Shown here piece by piece: positions 18,590-27,525 of a stretch of 64,000 bases of DNA. Position numbers and translations under genes: made by a program. Under the pieces are notes generated by a model that saw nothing but the letters and a program-made list of their open reading frames with translations, searched no databases and was not told where the DNA came from. How positions within the stretch are numbered: position 1 is the stretch's first letter; every line of letters starts with the position of its first letter. Source of the DNA: Anaerolineaceae bacterium (GTDB lineage: Bacteria > Chloroflexota > Anaerolineae > Anaerolineales > Anaerolineaceae); contig JAFGLU010000117.1 of the NCBI GenBank assembly GCA_016927865.1, positions 20,762 to 84,761 of the forward strand, read 5' to 3'.

Positions 18590-19663
18590 ATGGACCTGCA
18601 AGTCAGTACCGGAGCGGAAGACGGTCAGTCGCAATTCGAACAGGAGTTGCAGGCCGAATATGATCAGGCCAAAAATACCCTGGGCGAAGTCAGCTTAATG
18701 CTGGCCCAAAGCCAGGCCGAGTTGAATAAGCTGACCCAGCGGAATGCGGCGATCAATGCGCAATTGCAGCAGGTGCAGGCTCAATTTGAGTCCATTCCGC
18801 GCGCCGACATCAAAGCTGCATATGTTGCGGCGCTAGATGCGCAACAACGTCTTTTGGTGATGCGCGGCCAGCTCGAGAAATTGCAGGGAGATGAAGCGAA
18901 CCTGCGCAAGATTGTTAGCGTCATCGACCGTGCCCGAGAAGTGATGAGCAATCCGGGGCAATCAAAAGGCGGCGGAGGGATCCGATCGGCTGCTGGCGGG
19001 GCTGCTTCACTGGAAATGACTATCAACGCACAGGAAGCCGAGCGACAACGCCTTTCAAGGCAAATGCACGACGGCCCGGCGCAAACCCTGTCGAATTTTA
19101 TCGTTCAAACCGAAATTACCGCGCGGATGTTGGATTTGGACCAGGCCAGGGCGAAAGAAGAGATGGTCAACCTGAAGGCCGCGGCCATGAATACGTTTAA
19201 AGAAGTGCGGACCTTTATCTTTGAACTGCGCCCGATGATGCTGGATGATCTGGGTTTATTCCCCACGATCAAGCGTTATGTGGAAAGCTTCAAGGAGCAG
19301 ACGGGCTGCGATGTGAACATTTCGGTGAAAGGCAGTGAGCGGCGCTTGCAACCTTTCTTGGAAGTGATGCTTTTCCGCGCCCTGCAGGAATTGATCGGGA
19401 ATGCGTACCGGCATAATATGGAAAATATTAGCAAGGTGCAGGTGAATATCACCGTCGTTTTGGACGACACCCTGTGCCGGGTCACCGTAAACGATAGCGG
19501 AAAGGGCTTTGACCCGGAAGTTGTTGATCAAAGCGGGCATATTGGCCTCAAGCTGATCCGTGAACGGGTGGAAATGCTGGGCGGCTACATGGAAATTGAC
19601 TCGGGGGTTGGGCGGGGGGCGCGCATCGCGTTCCAGGTGCCGGCTCTGGAGACACAAAGCTAA
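18590..19663 (+). CDS. Soluble DegS/NarL-type sensor histidine kinase
   Basis: A 357-residue cytoplasmic histidine kinase without membrane segments. Residues 10-125 form a long coiled coil as in DegS-type sensors. His160 lies in [17 protein letters not shown], a HisKA_3 dimerisation box, followed by [13 protein letters not shown]. The ATPase domain (about 255-355) has [14 protein letters not shown] and [11 protein letters not shown]. The start is the ATG at 18590: CAGGAG lies 7 nt upstream, whereas a GTG six bases earlier would be too close to it. The expected partner is a NarL-type regulator, and none is present in the window. It ends 34 nt before a phosphofructokinase gene, with which it may be co-transcribed. 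Confidence 0.9.
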   Translation: MDLQVSTGAEDGQSQFEQELQAEYDQAKNTLGEVSLMLAQSQAELNKLTQRNAAINAQLQQVQAQFESIPRADIKAAYVAALDAQQRLLVMRGQLEKLQGDEANLRKIVSVIDRAREVMSNPGQSKGGGGIRSAAGGAASLEMTINAQEAERQRLSRQMHDGPAQTLSNFIVQTEITARMLDLDQARAKEEMVNLKAAAMNTFKEVRTFIFELRPMMLDDLGLFPTIKRYVESFKEQTGCDVNISVKGSERRLQPFLEVMLFRALQELIGNAYRHNMENISKVQVNITVVLDDTLCRVTVNDSGKGFDPEVVDQSGHIGLKLIRERVEMLGGYMEIDSGVGRGARIAFQVPALETQS

Positions 19664-19697
19664 GGATATTCATTTTTTATCTCTTGAGGAGGCATTT

Positions 19698-20867
19698 ATG
19701 ACAAAAACGATTGGTGTTCTAACCGGGGGTGGTGATGTTCCAGGGTTGAATCCGGCCATTAAGGCTTTATCGATGGGCGCCATGGAAATGGGTTACCGGG
19801 TTGTGGGGATTCGCCGTGGATGGGGCGGTTTGCTCAATTACAATTTGGATGAGCCCTCGACCCATGATTATTATATTCGTCCGTTAACCCGGGATAGCGT
19901 GCGAACGATTGACCGCACTGGCGGTACCTTCCTGCACACTTCGCGCACCAACCCGCAAAAGGTTTCTCCTGGCGCGACCCCGGATTTTCTGAAGAATTCT
20001 TCCTGGGGCAAGCCGGTTCCCGACAGCAACCTGACCGATTACACCGATTACGTCATGAAAGTCATTGAACACCTGGGCATCGATGTGCTGTGCCCTATCG
20101 GTGGTGATGACACGCTGAGCTTTGGCGTGCGCCTGCACCGCGAAGGTATCCCGGTGGTGGCCCTGCCCAAGACGATGGATAACGACGTCTTCGGTACCGA
20201 TTACTGTATCGGGTTCTCTACGGCTGTGACGCGCTCGGTGGAATTCATTACCAACATGCGCACTTCGGTGGGCTCGCACGAGCGCATCGGTATTGTGGAG
20301 CTGTTTGGCCGCAACTCTGGCGAAACCAGCTTGATCAGTGCTTACCTGTCCTATGTGGACCGCGCGGTCATCAGCGAAGTGCCTTTTGATGTGCACCGGC
20401 TGGCCAACTATCTGGTGGAAGACAAGCGCAACAACCCCTCCAACTACGCCATCATGACCATTTCTGAAGGCGGCATTATGGAAGGCGGCGAAGTGATTGA
20501 GACCGGCGAAGCGGATGCTTACGGGCATCGCAAACTGGGCGGCGTGGGCGAGATGTTGGCCGAGCAGATCAAACAGATCACCGGGCAGAATATCATGTAC
20601 CAGCAGCTAGGTTATTTGATGCGCTCCGGCGCGCCGGATTCGCTTGACCGCATGGTGGCCATGTCTTTCGGCAATCTGGCCATTCAACTGATCCGCCGTA
20701 ACGAAACCGGCAAGATGTGCGCCCTGCACGGTGGCAAGTACACCACCGTTCCGGTGGAGATGGTTCTGGCTGGAAAGAAGCGCGTGGATGTGACCAGCTA
20801 TTATGATATTGAGCACTACCGCCCGAAGATTCGCGACTTTATGGGCGTGCCGATGTTCTTGAGCTAA
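19698..20867 (+). CDS. 6-phosphofructokinase, PPi-type active-site residues
   Basis: A 389-residue phosphofructokinase phosphorylating fructose 6-phosphate to the 1,6-bisphosphate. [11 protein letters not shown] is the nucleotide-loop start. Asp138 in GGDD stands where ATP enzymes have Gly, and Lys158 in PKTMDND replaces the Gly of PGTxDND. These two substitutions are the established signature of pyrophosphate-dependent enzymes. The phosphoryl donor is therefore predicted to be PPi, making the step reversible. The ATG at 19698 is fixed by GAGGAGG 5 nt upstream. The in-frame extension to 19560 lies inside the kinase gene and is not used. Aldolase follows, so this is a glycolytic/gluconeogenic pair. 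Confidence 0.9.
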   Translation: MTKTIGVLTGGGDVPGLNPAIKALSMGAMEMGYRVVGIRRGWGGLLNYNLDEPSTHDYYIRPLTRDSVRTIDRTGGTFLHTSRTNPQKVSPGATPDFLKNSSWGKPVPDSNLTDYTDYVMKVIEHLGIDVLCPIGGDDTLSFGVRLHREGIPVVALPKTMDNDVFGTDYCIGFSTAVTRSVEFITNMRTSVGSHERIGIVELFGRNSGETSLISAYLSYVDRAVISEVPFDVHRLANYLVEDKRNNPSNYAIMTISEGGIMEGGEVIETGEADAYGHRKLGGVGEMLAEQIKQITGQNIMYQQLGYLMRSGAPDSLDRMVAMSFGNLAIQLIRRNETGKMCALHGGKYTTVPVEMVLAGKKRVDVTSYYDIEHYRPKIRDFMGVPMFLS

Positions 20868-20873
20868 TTTTTT

Positions 20874-20903
20874 ATCCCCTGCCGGAAATCTCCGGCGGGG
20901 GAT
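20874..20903 (+). promoter_or_regulatory. Intercistronic hairpin between PFK and aldolase
   Basis: A 13-bp stem with one G-U pair (20874-20886 with 20891-20903) and a 4-nt loop. It begins 7 nt after the PFK stop and ends just before the aldolase ribosome binding site. It may attenuate read-through or stabilise one of the two messages. Confidence 0.5.
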
Positions 20904-20924
20904 ACTTATGCAAAGGAGATTCCT

Positions 20925-21875
20925 ATGATCGTAACCACCAAAAAACTCTTCGAAGCTGCTTATGGAAAGTATGCCATTGGCGCCTACAACATCAACAACC
21001 TGGAGCAGTGCATGGGTTTGTTTCAGGGGAATGTCGACAGCAAGGCTCCGTTCATCATTCAAATCAGCAAGGGCGCGCGCAAGTACAGCGACAAGCGCAT
21101 GCTCGAAGCGATGATTCGGGCGGCGGACGAGATTTTCCCCGAAGCCATCTTCGCGGTGCACCTGGATCACGGCGATGAGGCCACCTGCATCGACTGCATC
21201 GAGAGCGGTTTCTACAGCTCGGTGATGATTGATGCTTCACACGAGGATTTTGAGACCAATATTGCCATCACCAAGAAGATCGTTGATCTGGCGCATGCCC
21301 GCGGGATTGTGGTGGAAGCTGAGTTGGGACAGTTGGGCGGCGTGGAAGAGCACGTGGCGGTGGACGAATCTAACGCCAAGCTTACCGATCCCAAGAACGC
21401 TAAGGAATTTGTCGAGCGCTCCGGCTGCGATTCGCTGGCTGTCGCCATCGGCACCAGCCACGGCGCTTTCAAGTTCAGCGGGACGCAGGGCCTGCGCTTT
21501 GACGTGCTGGGTGAAATTCAGAAAGTGCTGCCGGGCTTCCCCCTGGTGATGCATGGTTCCAGCTCGGTGCCGCAGGAAGAGGTCGCGCGCATCAATGCCG
21601 CGGGTGGCAATTTGAAAGGCGCAAAGGGTGTGGATGCGACCCAGTTCCGCCGCGCTGCCGAGTTGGGCGTGACCAAGATCAACATCGACACGGACGGCCG
21701 CCTGGTTTGGACCCGTGTGCATCGCGAGTATTTCCTGGCGAAGCCGGAAGAATTCGATCTGCGCCCGATTGGCAAAGTGTTCATGGCTGAATATGCCAAG
21801 TTCATCGCTCAGAAAAACGATTATCTTGGCAGCGCAGGGCAACTGGATGCGCTGCGCCAGATGCTGAGCAAATAA
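20925..21875 (+). CDS. fba: Class II fructose-bisphosphate aldolase
   Basis: A 316-residue zinc-dependent aldolase that interconverts fructose 1,6-bisphosphate with glyceraldehyde 3-phosphate and dihydroxyacetone phosphate. The metal and catalytic region is clear: His79, Asp81 and His82 in AVHLDHGDE, then EAELGQLGG, GTSHGAFKF and MHGSSSVP, and the phosphate-binding NIDTDGRL. AAAGGAG lies 7 nt before the ATG. It pairs functionally with the phosphofructokinase directly upstream. A terminator hairpin follows 11 nt after the stop. Confidence 0.93.
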   Translation: MIVTTKKLFEAAYGKYAIGAYNINNLEQCMGLFQGNVDSKAPFIIQISKGARKYSDKRMLEAMIRAADEIFPEAIFAVHLDHGDEATCIDCIESGFYSSVMIDASHEDFETNIAITKKIVDLAHARGIVVEAELGQLGGVEEHVAVDESNAKLTDPKNAKEFVERSGCDSLAVAIGTSHGAFKFSGTQGLRFDVLGEIQKVLPGFPLVMHGSSSVPQEEVARINAAGGNLKGAKGVDATQFRRAAELGVTKINIDTDGRLVWTRVHREYFLAKPEEFDLRPIGKVFMAEYAKFIAQKNDYLGSAGQLDALRQMLSK

Positions 21876-21886
21876 TTCATCTATTG

Positions 21887-21916
21887 ATCCAGGCGGGCGC
21901 GAAAACCCGCCTGGAT
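21887..21916 (+). terminator. Terminator hairpin of the PFK-aldolase unit
   Basis: A perfect 11-bp stem (21887-21897 with 21906-21916) with an 8-nt loop, starting 11 nt after the aldolase stop. The following bases contain only a short T-run. Confidence 0.65.
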
Positions 21917-21960
21917 GCTTGAACCGTAACATATCTTTTCGATCACACCCCACCCCTGTA

Positions 21961-22015
21961 TCCCCTCCCCACGCGCAAGCGTCTGGGTAAAATTTTTTGG
22001 GGCGTGGGGAGGGGA
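21961..22015. repeat. CCCCTCCCCACGC inverted repeat
   Basis: TCCCCTCCCCACGC at the left edge is complementary to GCGTGGGGAGGGGA at the right edge, with a 27-nt spacer. It lies immediately before the longer palindrome at 22017-22071. It resembles the dispersed CCCTC/GAGGG hairpins frequent in Chloroflexota. Confidence 0.55.
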
Positions 22016-22016
22016 A

Positions 22017-22071
22017 TAAGAGATACAAAAGAGTGAGGGGCAGTACGCCCCTCACTCTTTTGTATCTCTTA
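22017..22071. terminator. Perfect 25-bp palindromic hairpin
   Basis: Arms 22017-22041 and 22047-22071 are perfectly complementary around the loop AGTAC. It lies between the aldolase terminator and the NUDIX gene, both on the plus strand. It belongs to the long-hairpin class seen elsewhere in the window. Confidence 0.6.
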
Positions 22072-22131
22072 CTTTCTTTGTGCTTAACTGTGTAGAGTAG
22101 CCGCAAAATATGAGGAGTTGACTTTTGTCAT

Positions 22132-22632
22132 ATGCCAAAAGCTGAACAAGGAATAACGGCGAAACGATATCAGATCATTCCGCGCACGTTGATTTTTGTG
22201 ACGCGCGGCGATGCGGTGCTGTTGATCTGTGGCGCGCCAACCAAGCGCCTGTGGGCGGGAAAGTATAACGGGATTGGCGGGCACCTGGAGCGCGGCGAGG
22301 ATGTGCTGAGCGCGGCGCGGCGCGAGCTGGCCGAAGAAACCGGCTTGCAGGTGAACGACTTGCGCCTGGTGGGCACGGTGCTGGTGGATGTGGAAGAGAT
22401 GACCGGCATCGGTCTGTACGTCTTTTGTGGGGAATACAGCGGCGGTGAGGTGGTCGAATCGGCGGAAGGTCGCCCGGAATGGGTGCCGGTCGATGAATTG
22501 TCCGTCTTGCCGCTGGTGGAAGACCTTGTGAGCATCCTGCCGCGCGCGCTGGCAGCCAGGCAAGGCACGCCTTTCTCGGCGCGCTCGTTTTATGACGAGC
22601 AAGAGCGCCTGACCGTGGCGTTTGGAGAGTGA
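22132..22632 (+). CDS. NUDIX hydrolase (MutT/8-oxo-dGTPase-like)
   Basis: A 166-residue NUDIX enzyme cleaving a nucleoside-diphosphate-linked substrate. The complete NUDIX box is present at about residues 49-71: GGHLERGEDV...RELAEETGL, which fits GX5EX7REUXEEXGU. The flanking NGIGGHLE and the EVVESAEGRPEWVPVDEL segment resemble 8-oxo-dGTP diphosphatases of the MTH1/MutT group, but the substrate cannot be fixed from sequence. A GAGGAG lies about 20 nt upstream, further than usual. Its stop overlaps the region of the next gene's start. Confidence 0.85.
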   Translation: MPKAEQGITAKRYQIIPRTLIFVTRGDAVLLICGAPTKRLWAGKYNGIGGHLERGEDVLSAARRELAEETGLQVNDLRLVGTVLVDVEEMTGIGLYVFCGEYSGGEVVESAEGRPEWVPVDELSVLPLVEDLVSILPRALAARQGTPFSARSFYDEQERLTVAFGE

Positions 22633-22634
22633 AC

Positions 22635-24296
22635 ATGAGCGGTGAAGTTGCTTTGGATCGTGCCAGCGGGTACTTTGTGCGCGGCGGGCAGCGATTCATT
22701 CCGGTGGGGGTGAATTACTGGCCGGGAAGCTGCGGCGTGGAGATGTGGCGTGAGTGGCCGGAAGAGGAAATGCGCGCCGATTTGGATTTGGTGACCCGGC
22801 TGGAATTAAACACGCTGCGCTTCTTTTTGCGCTGGCAGGATTTTGAGCCGGAGTTGGGGCATTACAATGAAGCGATGTTTGCCCGGTTGGAGCAGTTCTT
22901 GGGGTGGTGCCGGAGAAGGGACTTGTGCGCGCATCCATCGGTGTTTGTGGGCTGGATGAGTGGCGCAGCTTTCCGACCGGATTGGTTCGCGGGGCGCAAT
23001 CTGTTCTCCGATCTTGCCCTGGTCGAGCGGGCGGAGGCCTTCTGTCGGAAGTTGAGCCCCATCTTTGCCAGGTTCAGCGACTGCATCCTGGCGGTTGATT
23101 TGGGCAACGAGCTGGACTGCCTGGAGGAAAGTAAGCAGGCTGCTCCGGCGGCGGTGCGCGATTGGTGCGGGCGAGTGGCAACTGCGCTGCGATCAGAATA
23201 CCCGCAGGTTATTCTGATCTCGGGCTGCGACCACAATCAGGTCATTCAGGATACTGGCTGGCGGTTGGGAGACATGCCCGGCATGGACCTGTACTCCATG
23301 CACGGTTACCCGGTACCGGCCTGGCATTCGCTGGGCTTTGACGGGATGACCGACCCGCTGGCGGCGGAACTGCTGGCGGGGTATACCGGGGTGGCTCGCA
23401 GCTTTGGCCCGGTGCTGCTGCAGGAGTTCGGCACGATTGTCACCTTTGGCAAGGAGCAGCAGGAGGGCTATTTGCAACGTCTGCTGCCGGCCTGTTGGGC
23501 GGCAGGGGCGAACGGCTTTCTGTGGTGGTGTTTCCGGGATATTCGCGCCAGGGTCAGACCGTATCTTTCTAACGGTTTTGAGGCTACCTTGGGCTTGGTA
23601 GATGAGCAAGGGCGGGTGAAGCCGGGTTTGCAGCCTTTTTTGGATTTCGGGCGCGGATTGCAAGCCCAGCCTGTACCAGTAGTGAATGACTTGGACACGG
23701 CTGTGTTTATCTCCAGCCAGTATTATCACCGCGACAATCAGGATTGCCCCGGGCACGAACCGGGTATGGAGTCTGGGGGCATCTTGTTGGCTCGGCATTT
23801 CCTCCAGCAGTTGGGACGCAGGGTGGGCTTTGTGCAAGGGAACCAGCAGGTGCCCGATGGCGTGAAGACGTTGGTAGTGGCGGGGGCACATCTACGCGTG
23901 GACGAGGCTGAAGTTTTGATCGAGTGGGTTAGGGAAGGCGGAACGCTGATCTGGCACGGGCCGGACGCGTTTAATTGGGGCCCGGCTTACAACGACTTGA
24001 CCGGCGCGAAGCCGGTGCAGTATCGCAGCAATCGGGCGGTTTTATTCGAATTGGGTGGGACAGCCTGGAGATTAGACACTTTTCCACGCGGGCTGTGTCT
24101 GGAGGTGCAGGCAGAAAGCGCCGAGGTGCTGGCCAGAGATGAGCGCGGGCTGCCGGTGATATTGAAGAACCGATTGGGCCAGGGTCAGGTGGTTGTGGCG
24201 CTGCCGCAGGTAGAGGGGACGATTGCGAAGGTCAGCGCAGACCCGCAGCAGCGTGAGGGCTGGGGCCTTTTCTACAAGCTTATGCTGGAGGCGTAA
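22635..24296 (+). CDS. GH5-like glycoside hydrolase with amidotransferase-like C-terminal domain
   Basis: A 553-residue protein with a TIM-barrel of the GH5/GH-A clan and no signal peptide, so probably cytosolic. The predicted acid/base is Glu159 in DLGNELDC and the nucleophile Glu264 in LLQEFGT, at the expected strand ends. WPGSCGVEMW and MHGYP also fit beta-mannosidase/mannanase-like GH5 relatives. The C-terminal part (about 375-553) resembles the class I amidotransferase-like domain of some beta-galactosidases. The ATG at 22635 has GGAG 7 nt upstream, while the GTG at 22629 is too close. The tail overlaps the convergent rsmD-like gene by 17 bp. Confidence 0.78.
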   Translation: MSGEVALDRASGYFVRGGQRFIPVGVNYWPGSCGVEMWREWPEEEMRADLDLVTRLELNTLRFFLRWQDFEPELGHYNEAMFARLEQFLGWCRRRDLCAHPSVFVGWMSGAAFRPDWFAGRNLFSDLALVERAEAFCRKLSPIFARFSDCILAVDLGNELDCLEESKQAAPAAVRDWCGRVATALRSEYPQVILISGCDHNQVIQDTGWRLGDMPGMDLYSMHGYPVPAWHSLGFDGMTDPLAAELLAGYTGVARSFGPVLLQEFGTIVTFGKEQQEGYLQRLLPACWAAGANGFLWWCFRDIRARVRPYLSNGFEATLGLVDEQGRVKPGLQPFLDFGRGLQAQPVPVVNDLDTAVFISSQYYHRDNQDCPGHEPGMESGGILLARHFLQQLGRRVGFVQGNQQVPDGVKTLVVAGAHLRVDEAEVLIEWVREGGTLIWHGPDAFNWGPAYNDLTGAKPVQYRSNRAVLFELGGTAWRLDTFPRGLCLEVQAESAEVLARDERGLPVILKNRLGQGQVVVALPQVEGTIAKVSADPQQREGWGLFYKLMLEA

Positions 24297-24867
24297 CTTC
24301 TTCTTCGGGTAGGGCGCGTTCATAGAACACCAGCAGGGTGCTGCCGTATTTGCGCTGTTCGAACTCGACCAGTTGTTTGAGTGGTTGCGGAGAATATTCC
24401 ACCGGGTCGATTTGCACGATGACCCAGGAGGAGTCGTTCATCCAACCGGGATGCTCGTCTACGAGGCGCAGAGCGCGCTCCCACATGCCTTTGTACTGCG
24501 GCGGGGCGATGTAGATGTAGTCAAAATCGCGGTCGGGTGCGCGGCCCAGGTAGGCGAAGGCATCGGCCAGATGAACCTGCCCCAGTTCTTTGAGGTGGGT
24601 GGTTTCCAGGTTGGCGCGGATGGTGTCCACGGCGGAACGGTGCAGATCCAGGAAGCGGCAGTATGCGGCGCCGCGACTGAGCGCTTCCAGGCCGACCGAG
24701 CCGGTGCCGCCGAAGAGGTCGAGGAAAGACGCGTCGACCACGTCTGTGCCCAGGATGTTGAAGAGTGCCTCTTTGACAATATCCGTGATGGGGCGGGTGG
24801 TGTCGCCGGGGACGTCTTTCAGGCGGATGCCGCGGGCTTTTCCGGAGATGATGCGGGGGTTGGCCAT
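24280..24867 (-). CDS. rsmD: RsmD-like RNA methyltransferase with altered motif IV
   Basis: A 195-residue SAM-dependent methyltransferase of the RsmD family, which makes N2-methylguanosine 966 in 16S rRNA. It has the family N-terminus (PRIISGKARGIRLK, TRPITDIVKEALFNIL) and the SAM motif LDLFGGTGSVGLEALSRGA (about 49-67). Motif IV, normally DPPF/Y, reads APPQY with Ala121 in place of the catalytic Asp. The protein may therefore be a divergent or inactive member, or the lineage may use another residue. I start it at the ATG at 24867. The longer frame overlaps the upstream gene. It lies 7 nt after the AAA+ gene. Confidence 0.85.
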   Translation of the reverse strand: MANPRIISGKARGIRLKDVPGDTTRPITDIVKEALFNILGTDVVDASFLDLFGGTGSVGLEALSRGAAYCRFLDLHRSAVDTIRANLETTHLKELGQVHLADAFAYLGRAPDRDFDYIYIAPPQYKGMWERALRLVDEHPGWMNDSSWVIVQIDPVEYSPQPLKQLVEFEQRKYGSTLLVFYERALPEEEVTPPA

Positions 24868-24874
24868 GGGTTGC

Positions 24875-26053
24875 TCACATTTTCTGGATGAGCTTGTGCA
24901 GCTCGTCTTCTTCTTTGCGCCGGTGTTCAAAGTAATCGACCATGAACTCGGAGCGGCGCAGGCGCAGCGCCATCGGCGCCACCAGGCGCAAGTCGTCCAA
25001 AGATACCTGGGCACGGGCATCGGCGGCAGCAAGGGCGCGGGCGGCTTCAAACAGGGTGATTTCGGCACGCAGCGAGTCGATGCGCATTTCCTGAATAATG
25101 GTGGTTCCAGCCTTTGTGATGGAAGCAGGGATTTCTACCCGTCCCAGCAGCGTGCGAGCGGCTTGAATTTCATCACGGGCCAGAAGGGTTTCGGGTTGAA
25201 ACTGGGCCACGGCTGCGCGGGGGTTCACGCGGTAAGCCCGCGAGCGCTGGTAGGCTTCAACGCGTTCGGTGGGGTCTTCTAGCCCGCGAACGATCACCCG
25301 CAGGCCAAAGCGGTCCATGATCTGAGGGCGCAGATTACCTTCTTCAGGGTTCATGGAGCCCACCAGGTTGAAGCGGGCGCGGTAGGAGGCCGAAATAGCG
25401 CCCCGGCGAACGGTGTAAACGCCCGATGCGGCGGCATCCAGAATGGCGTTGACGATGTCGTCGTTGAGCAGGTTGACTTCGTCGACGTAGAGGACGTTGA
25501 GGTCAGCGTTGGCCAGGATGCCGCGCTGGAGGCGGACGCGCTTGTGCGCTTCGGCTTTATCGTCCAGCCAGCCGACCACATCCTCAATGCTGGCGTGCAG
25601 GGGAAGTTCAATCAGGCGAACTCGGTCGGAGGTGGTGAGGGGTAGGCCTTCGCCGAACTTGCGCGCGCAGTCGGGGCAGACAGCATCCATGCCGCCAGAG
25701 AGAATATCTTCGGGCAGGCAGCCGTAGAAGCAGTTGCTGCGCTCAACCGAGGGGAGCAGCTCGACCAGGCTGCGGGCGGTGGTGGTTTTCCCGGTGCCGC
25801 GCGGCCCCACCAGCAACACACCACTGACCAGGGGGTTGATGATGGAGAGGAGCAGGGACAGCTTCATTTCCTGCTGGCCCACCAGGGCCAGGAAGGGGAA
25901 GGGCATGACGTCTGCCAGACCGGCGTCTTCGTGGGGCAGGTCGGCTTGAAAGTCGCGCCCGGTAACCAGGTCGATCAGTTCGCGCAGCGATCGAACGGTG
26001 CGGACGTAACCGGTTTCTTTTTCTCCCAGAGCAGAGTCGTTATACTCTGACAT
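24875..26053 (-). CDS. ChlI/BchI-like AAA+ ATPase
   Basis: A 392-residue AAA+ protein related to magnesium-chelatase subunit I and MoxR ATPases. Walker A is GPRGTGKT (83-90), Walker B is VLYVDEVNLL (Asp191, Glu192), and sensor/arginine-finger regions follow (GSMNPEEG, DRFGLRV). A four-cysteine insertion (Cys108, Cys112, Cys126, Cys129) between Walker A and B resembles the Cys-rich loop of many ChlI-like proteins. No chelatase H or D subunit is present here, so a role in tetrapyrrole synthesis is not supported. A generic remodelling role is equally possible. It is followed closely by the rsmD-like gene. Confidence 0.82.
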   Translation of the reverse strand: MSEYNDSALGEKETGYVRTVRSLRELIDLVTGRDFQADLPHEDAGLADVMPFPFLALVGQQEMKLSLLLSIINPLVSGVLLVGPRGTGKTTTARSLVELLPSVERSNCFYGCLPEDILSGGMDAVCPDCARKFGEGLPLTTSDRVRLIELPLHASIEDVVGWLDDKAEAHKRVRLQRGILANADLNVLYVDEVNLLNDDIVNAILDAAASGVYTVRRGAISASYRARFNLVGSMNPEEGNLRPQIMDRFGLRVIVRGLEDPTERVEAYQRSRAYRVNPRAAVAQFQPETLLARDEIQAARTLLGRVEIPASITKAGTTIIQEMRIDSLRAEITLFEAARALAAADARAQVSLDDLRLVAPMALRLRRSEFMVDYFEHRRKEEDELHKLIQKM

Positions 26054-26082
26054 GTTGCACGCTCCTAATGAAACGGCTTGCG

Positions 26083-26538
26083 TTAGCTGACGTCGTTATA
26101 CGTCCAGTAGCGGTTGGCGAGGAAGTTCCACATCATCACCACCAGCACCGCGATCGCCAGGGCGATGTTGTGCCCGGCAAAGGTGGGACTGAGGAAGAAG
26201 GTCTTGGGCAGGTTCTTGTCGAAGAAGGCGATCAGCACTTTCTCTAGCCAGGCGAACAAGGGGGTGCGGATGCCCAGGCCAATCAGGCTGACCACGGCAA
26301 ATTGGATGACTTGCCTGGAGACGTTCTTGCTGCGCGAATCTGGATAGGTCCAGAAACGGTTCCACAGGAAGTTGCTGGTGACAGCGGCTGTGAAAGAGAG
26401 GACCGAAGACAAAACAGCGGCGAGTTTAAAAATGCCGGTGAGGATGTTGAAGGCGCCAAAGTCAACCACGGCGCCAATGACACCCACGACGGCGAAGCGC
26501 AAAAAGCGGCTTCGTTCTTGTGGATTGGTGAGGATCAT
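26083..26538 (-). CDS. GtrA-family membrane protein
   Basis: A 151-residue four-helix membrane protein of the GtrA family, thought to help move lipid-linked sugars across the membrane. Typical features are [30 protein letters not shown] in the middle and [10 protein letters not shown] at the end. I start it at the ATG at 26538, which overlaps the stop of the UDP-glucuronate decarboxylase by 4 nt (ATGA). The coupling suggests a joint role in envelope glycan assembly. Confidence 0.87.
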   Translation of the reverse strand: MILTNPQERSRFLRFAVVGVIGAVVDFGAFNILTGIFKLAAVLSSVLSFTAAVTSNFLWNRFWTYPDSRSKNVSRQVIQFAVVSLIGLGIRTPLFAWLEKVLIAFFDKNLPKTFFLSPTFAGHNIALAIAVLVVMMWNFLANRYWTYNDVS

Positions 26539-27494
26539 TCCAAGCCCATTTTTTGACGGAAGTACGGCACGGTCAGAGCGATTCCTTGTTCCAGAGATAC
26601 TTTCGGTTCCCATTGTAATAATTCCTTCGCACGAGTAATATCTGGCCTGCGGCGTTGAGGGTCATCCCCCAGGCGCAGGGCCGGTTGTGATGTGATTCCA
26701 GATGAATTGCCAACAATACGATTGATGGTCTGAGCAAATTCGATCATATTCATTTCGTTGGGGTTGCCAATATTGACCGGGTTGTGCTCGTCAGACATGA
26801 GCAGGCGATAAATACCATCGACGAGGTCGCTGACAAAGCAGAAGCTGCGCGTTTGCTGGCCATCACCATAGACGGTGAGGGGCTCGCCGCGGATGGCCTG
26901 CTGGATAAAATTGGGCACCACACGACCGTCATCCAGGCGCATGCGCGGTCCGTAAGTGTTGAAGATACGCACAATGCTCGTGTTGAGGCCGTGGTAGCCG
27001 TGGTAGGCCATTGTGAGGGCTTCAGCGAAGCGTTTGGCTTCATCGTACACCGAGCGAACGCCGATGGGGTCTACGTGCCCCCAGTAGGTTTCTTTCTGGG
27101 GATGCTCCAGCGGGTCGCCATAGATCTCGCTGGTAGAAGCCAGCAGGTAGCGGGCATTGTGCGCGCGGGCTACGCCCAGGGTGTTGTGGGTGCCCAGGGC
27201 ACCGGCTTTCATGGTTTGAATGGGCAGGTTGGTGTAGCCGTAGGGGGAGGCGGGATTGGGGCTGGCGGGCGAGGCGAAGTGCATGACGGCCTGCACCTTG
27301 CCGGGGACGAAGATAAAGTTTGAGACATCGTGGCGGATAAAGGTGAAGTTGGGGTTGCCGGCCAAGTGTTCCAGGTTGTCGGGGCTGCCGGTGATGAAGT
27401 TGTCCATTCCGATGACAAAATGACCCTCATTGATTAGCTTTTCACACAGGTGAGAGCCCAGGAAGCCGGCTGCGCCGGTAATTAAAACGCGCAT
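26535..27494 (-). CDS. UDP-glucuronate decarboxylase (UDP-xylose synthase)-like SDR
   Basis: A 319-residue extended short-chain dehydrogenase. The NAD motif is TGAAGFLGS (6-14). The active-site set is the TSE segment at 121-123 with Tyr150 and Lys154 in [25 protein letters not shown] and [21 protein letters not shown] match UXS enzymes, which convert UDP-glucuronate to UDP-xylose. It lacks an N-terminal membrane anchor, so it is a soluble cytosolic form. The ATG at 27494 begins the family N-terminus MRVLITG and has GAGGAG about 10 nt upstream. It is coupled to gtrA downstream. Confidence 0.88.
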   Translation of the reverse strand: MRVLITGAAGFLGSHLCEKLINEGHFVIGMDNFITGSPDNLEHLAGNPNFTFIRHDVSNFIFVPGKVQAVMHFASPASPNPASPYGYTNLPIQTMKAGALGTHNTLGVARAHNARYLLASTSEIYGDPLEHPQKETYWGHVDPIGVRSVYDEAKRFAEALTMAYHGYHGLNTSIVRIFNTYGPRMRLDDGRVVPNFIQQAIRGEPLTVYGDGQQTRSFCFVSDLVDGIYRLLMSDEHNPVNIGNPNEMNMIEFAQTINRIVGNSSGITSQPALRLGDDPQRRRPDITRAKELLQWEPKVSLEQGIALTVPYFRQKMGLE

Positions 27495-27525
27495 GGAAGT
27501 TTTTCTCCTCATTGTTTCCGGTGGG

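Noticed and set aside
24875..26053. Magnesium chelatase subunit for chlorophyll synthesis
   Set aside because: No other chelatase or tetrapyrrole gene is nearby and the fold is shared by many MoxR-like ATPases.
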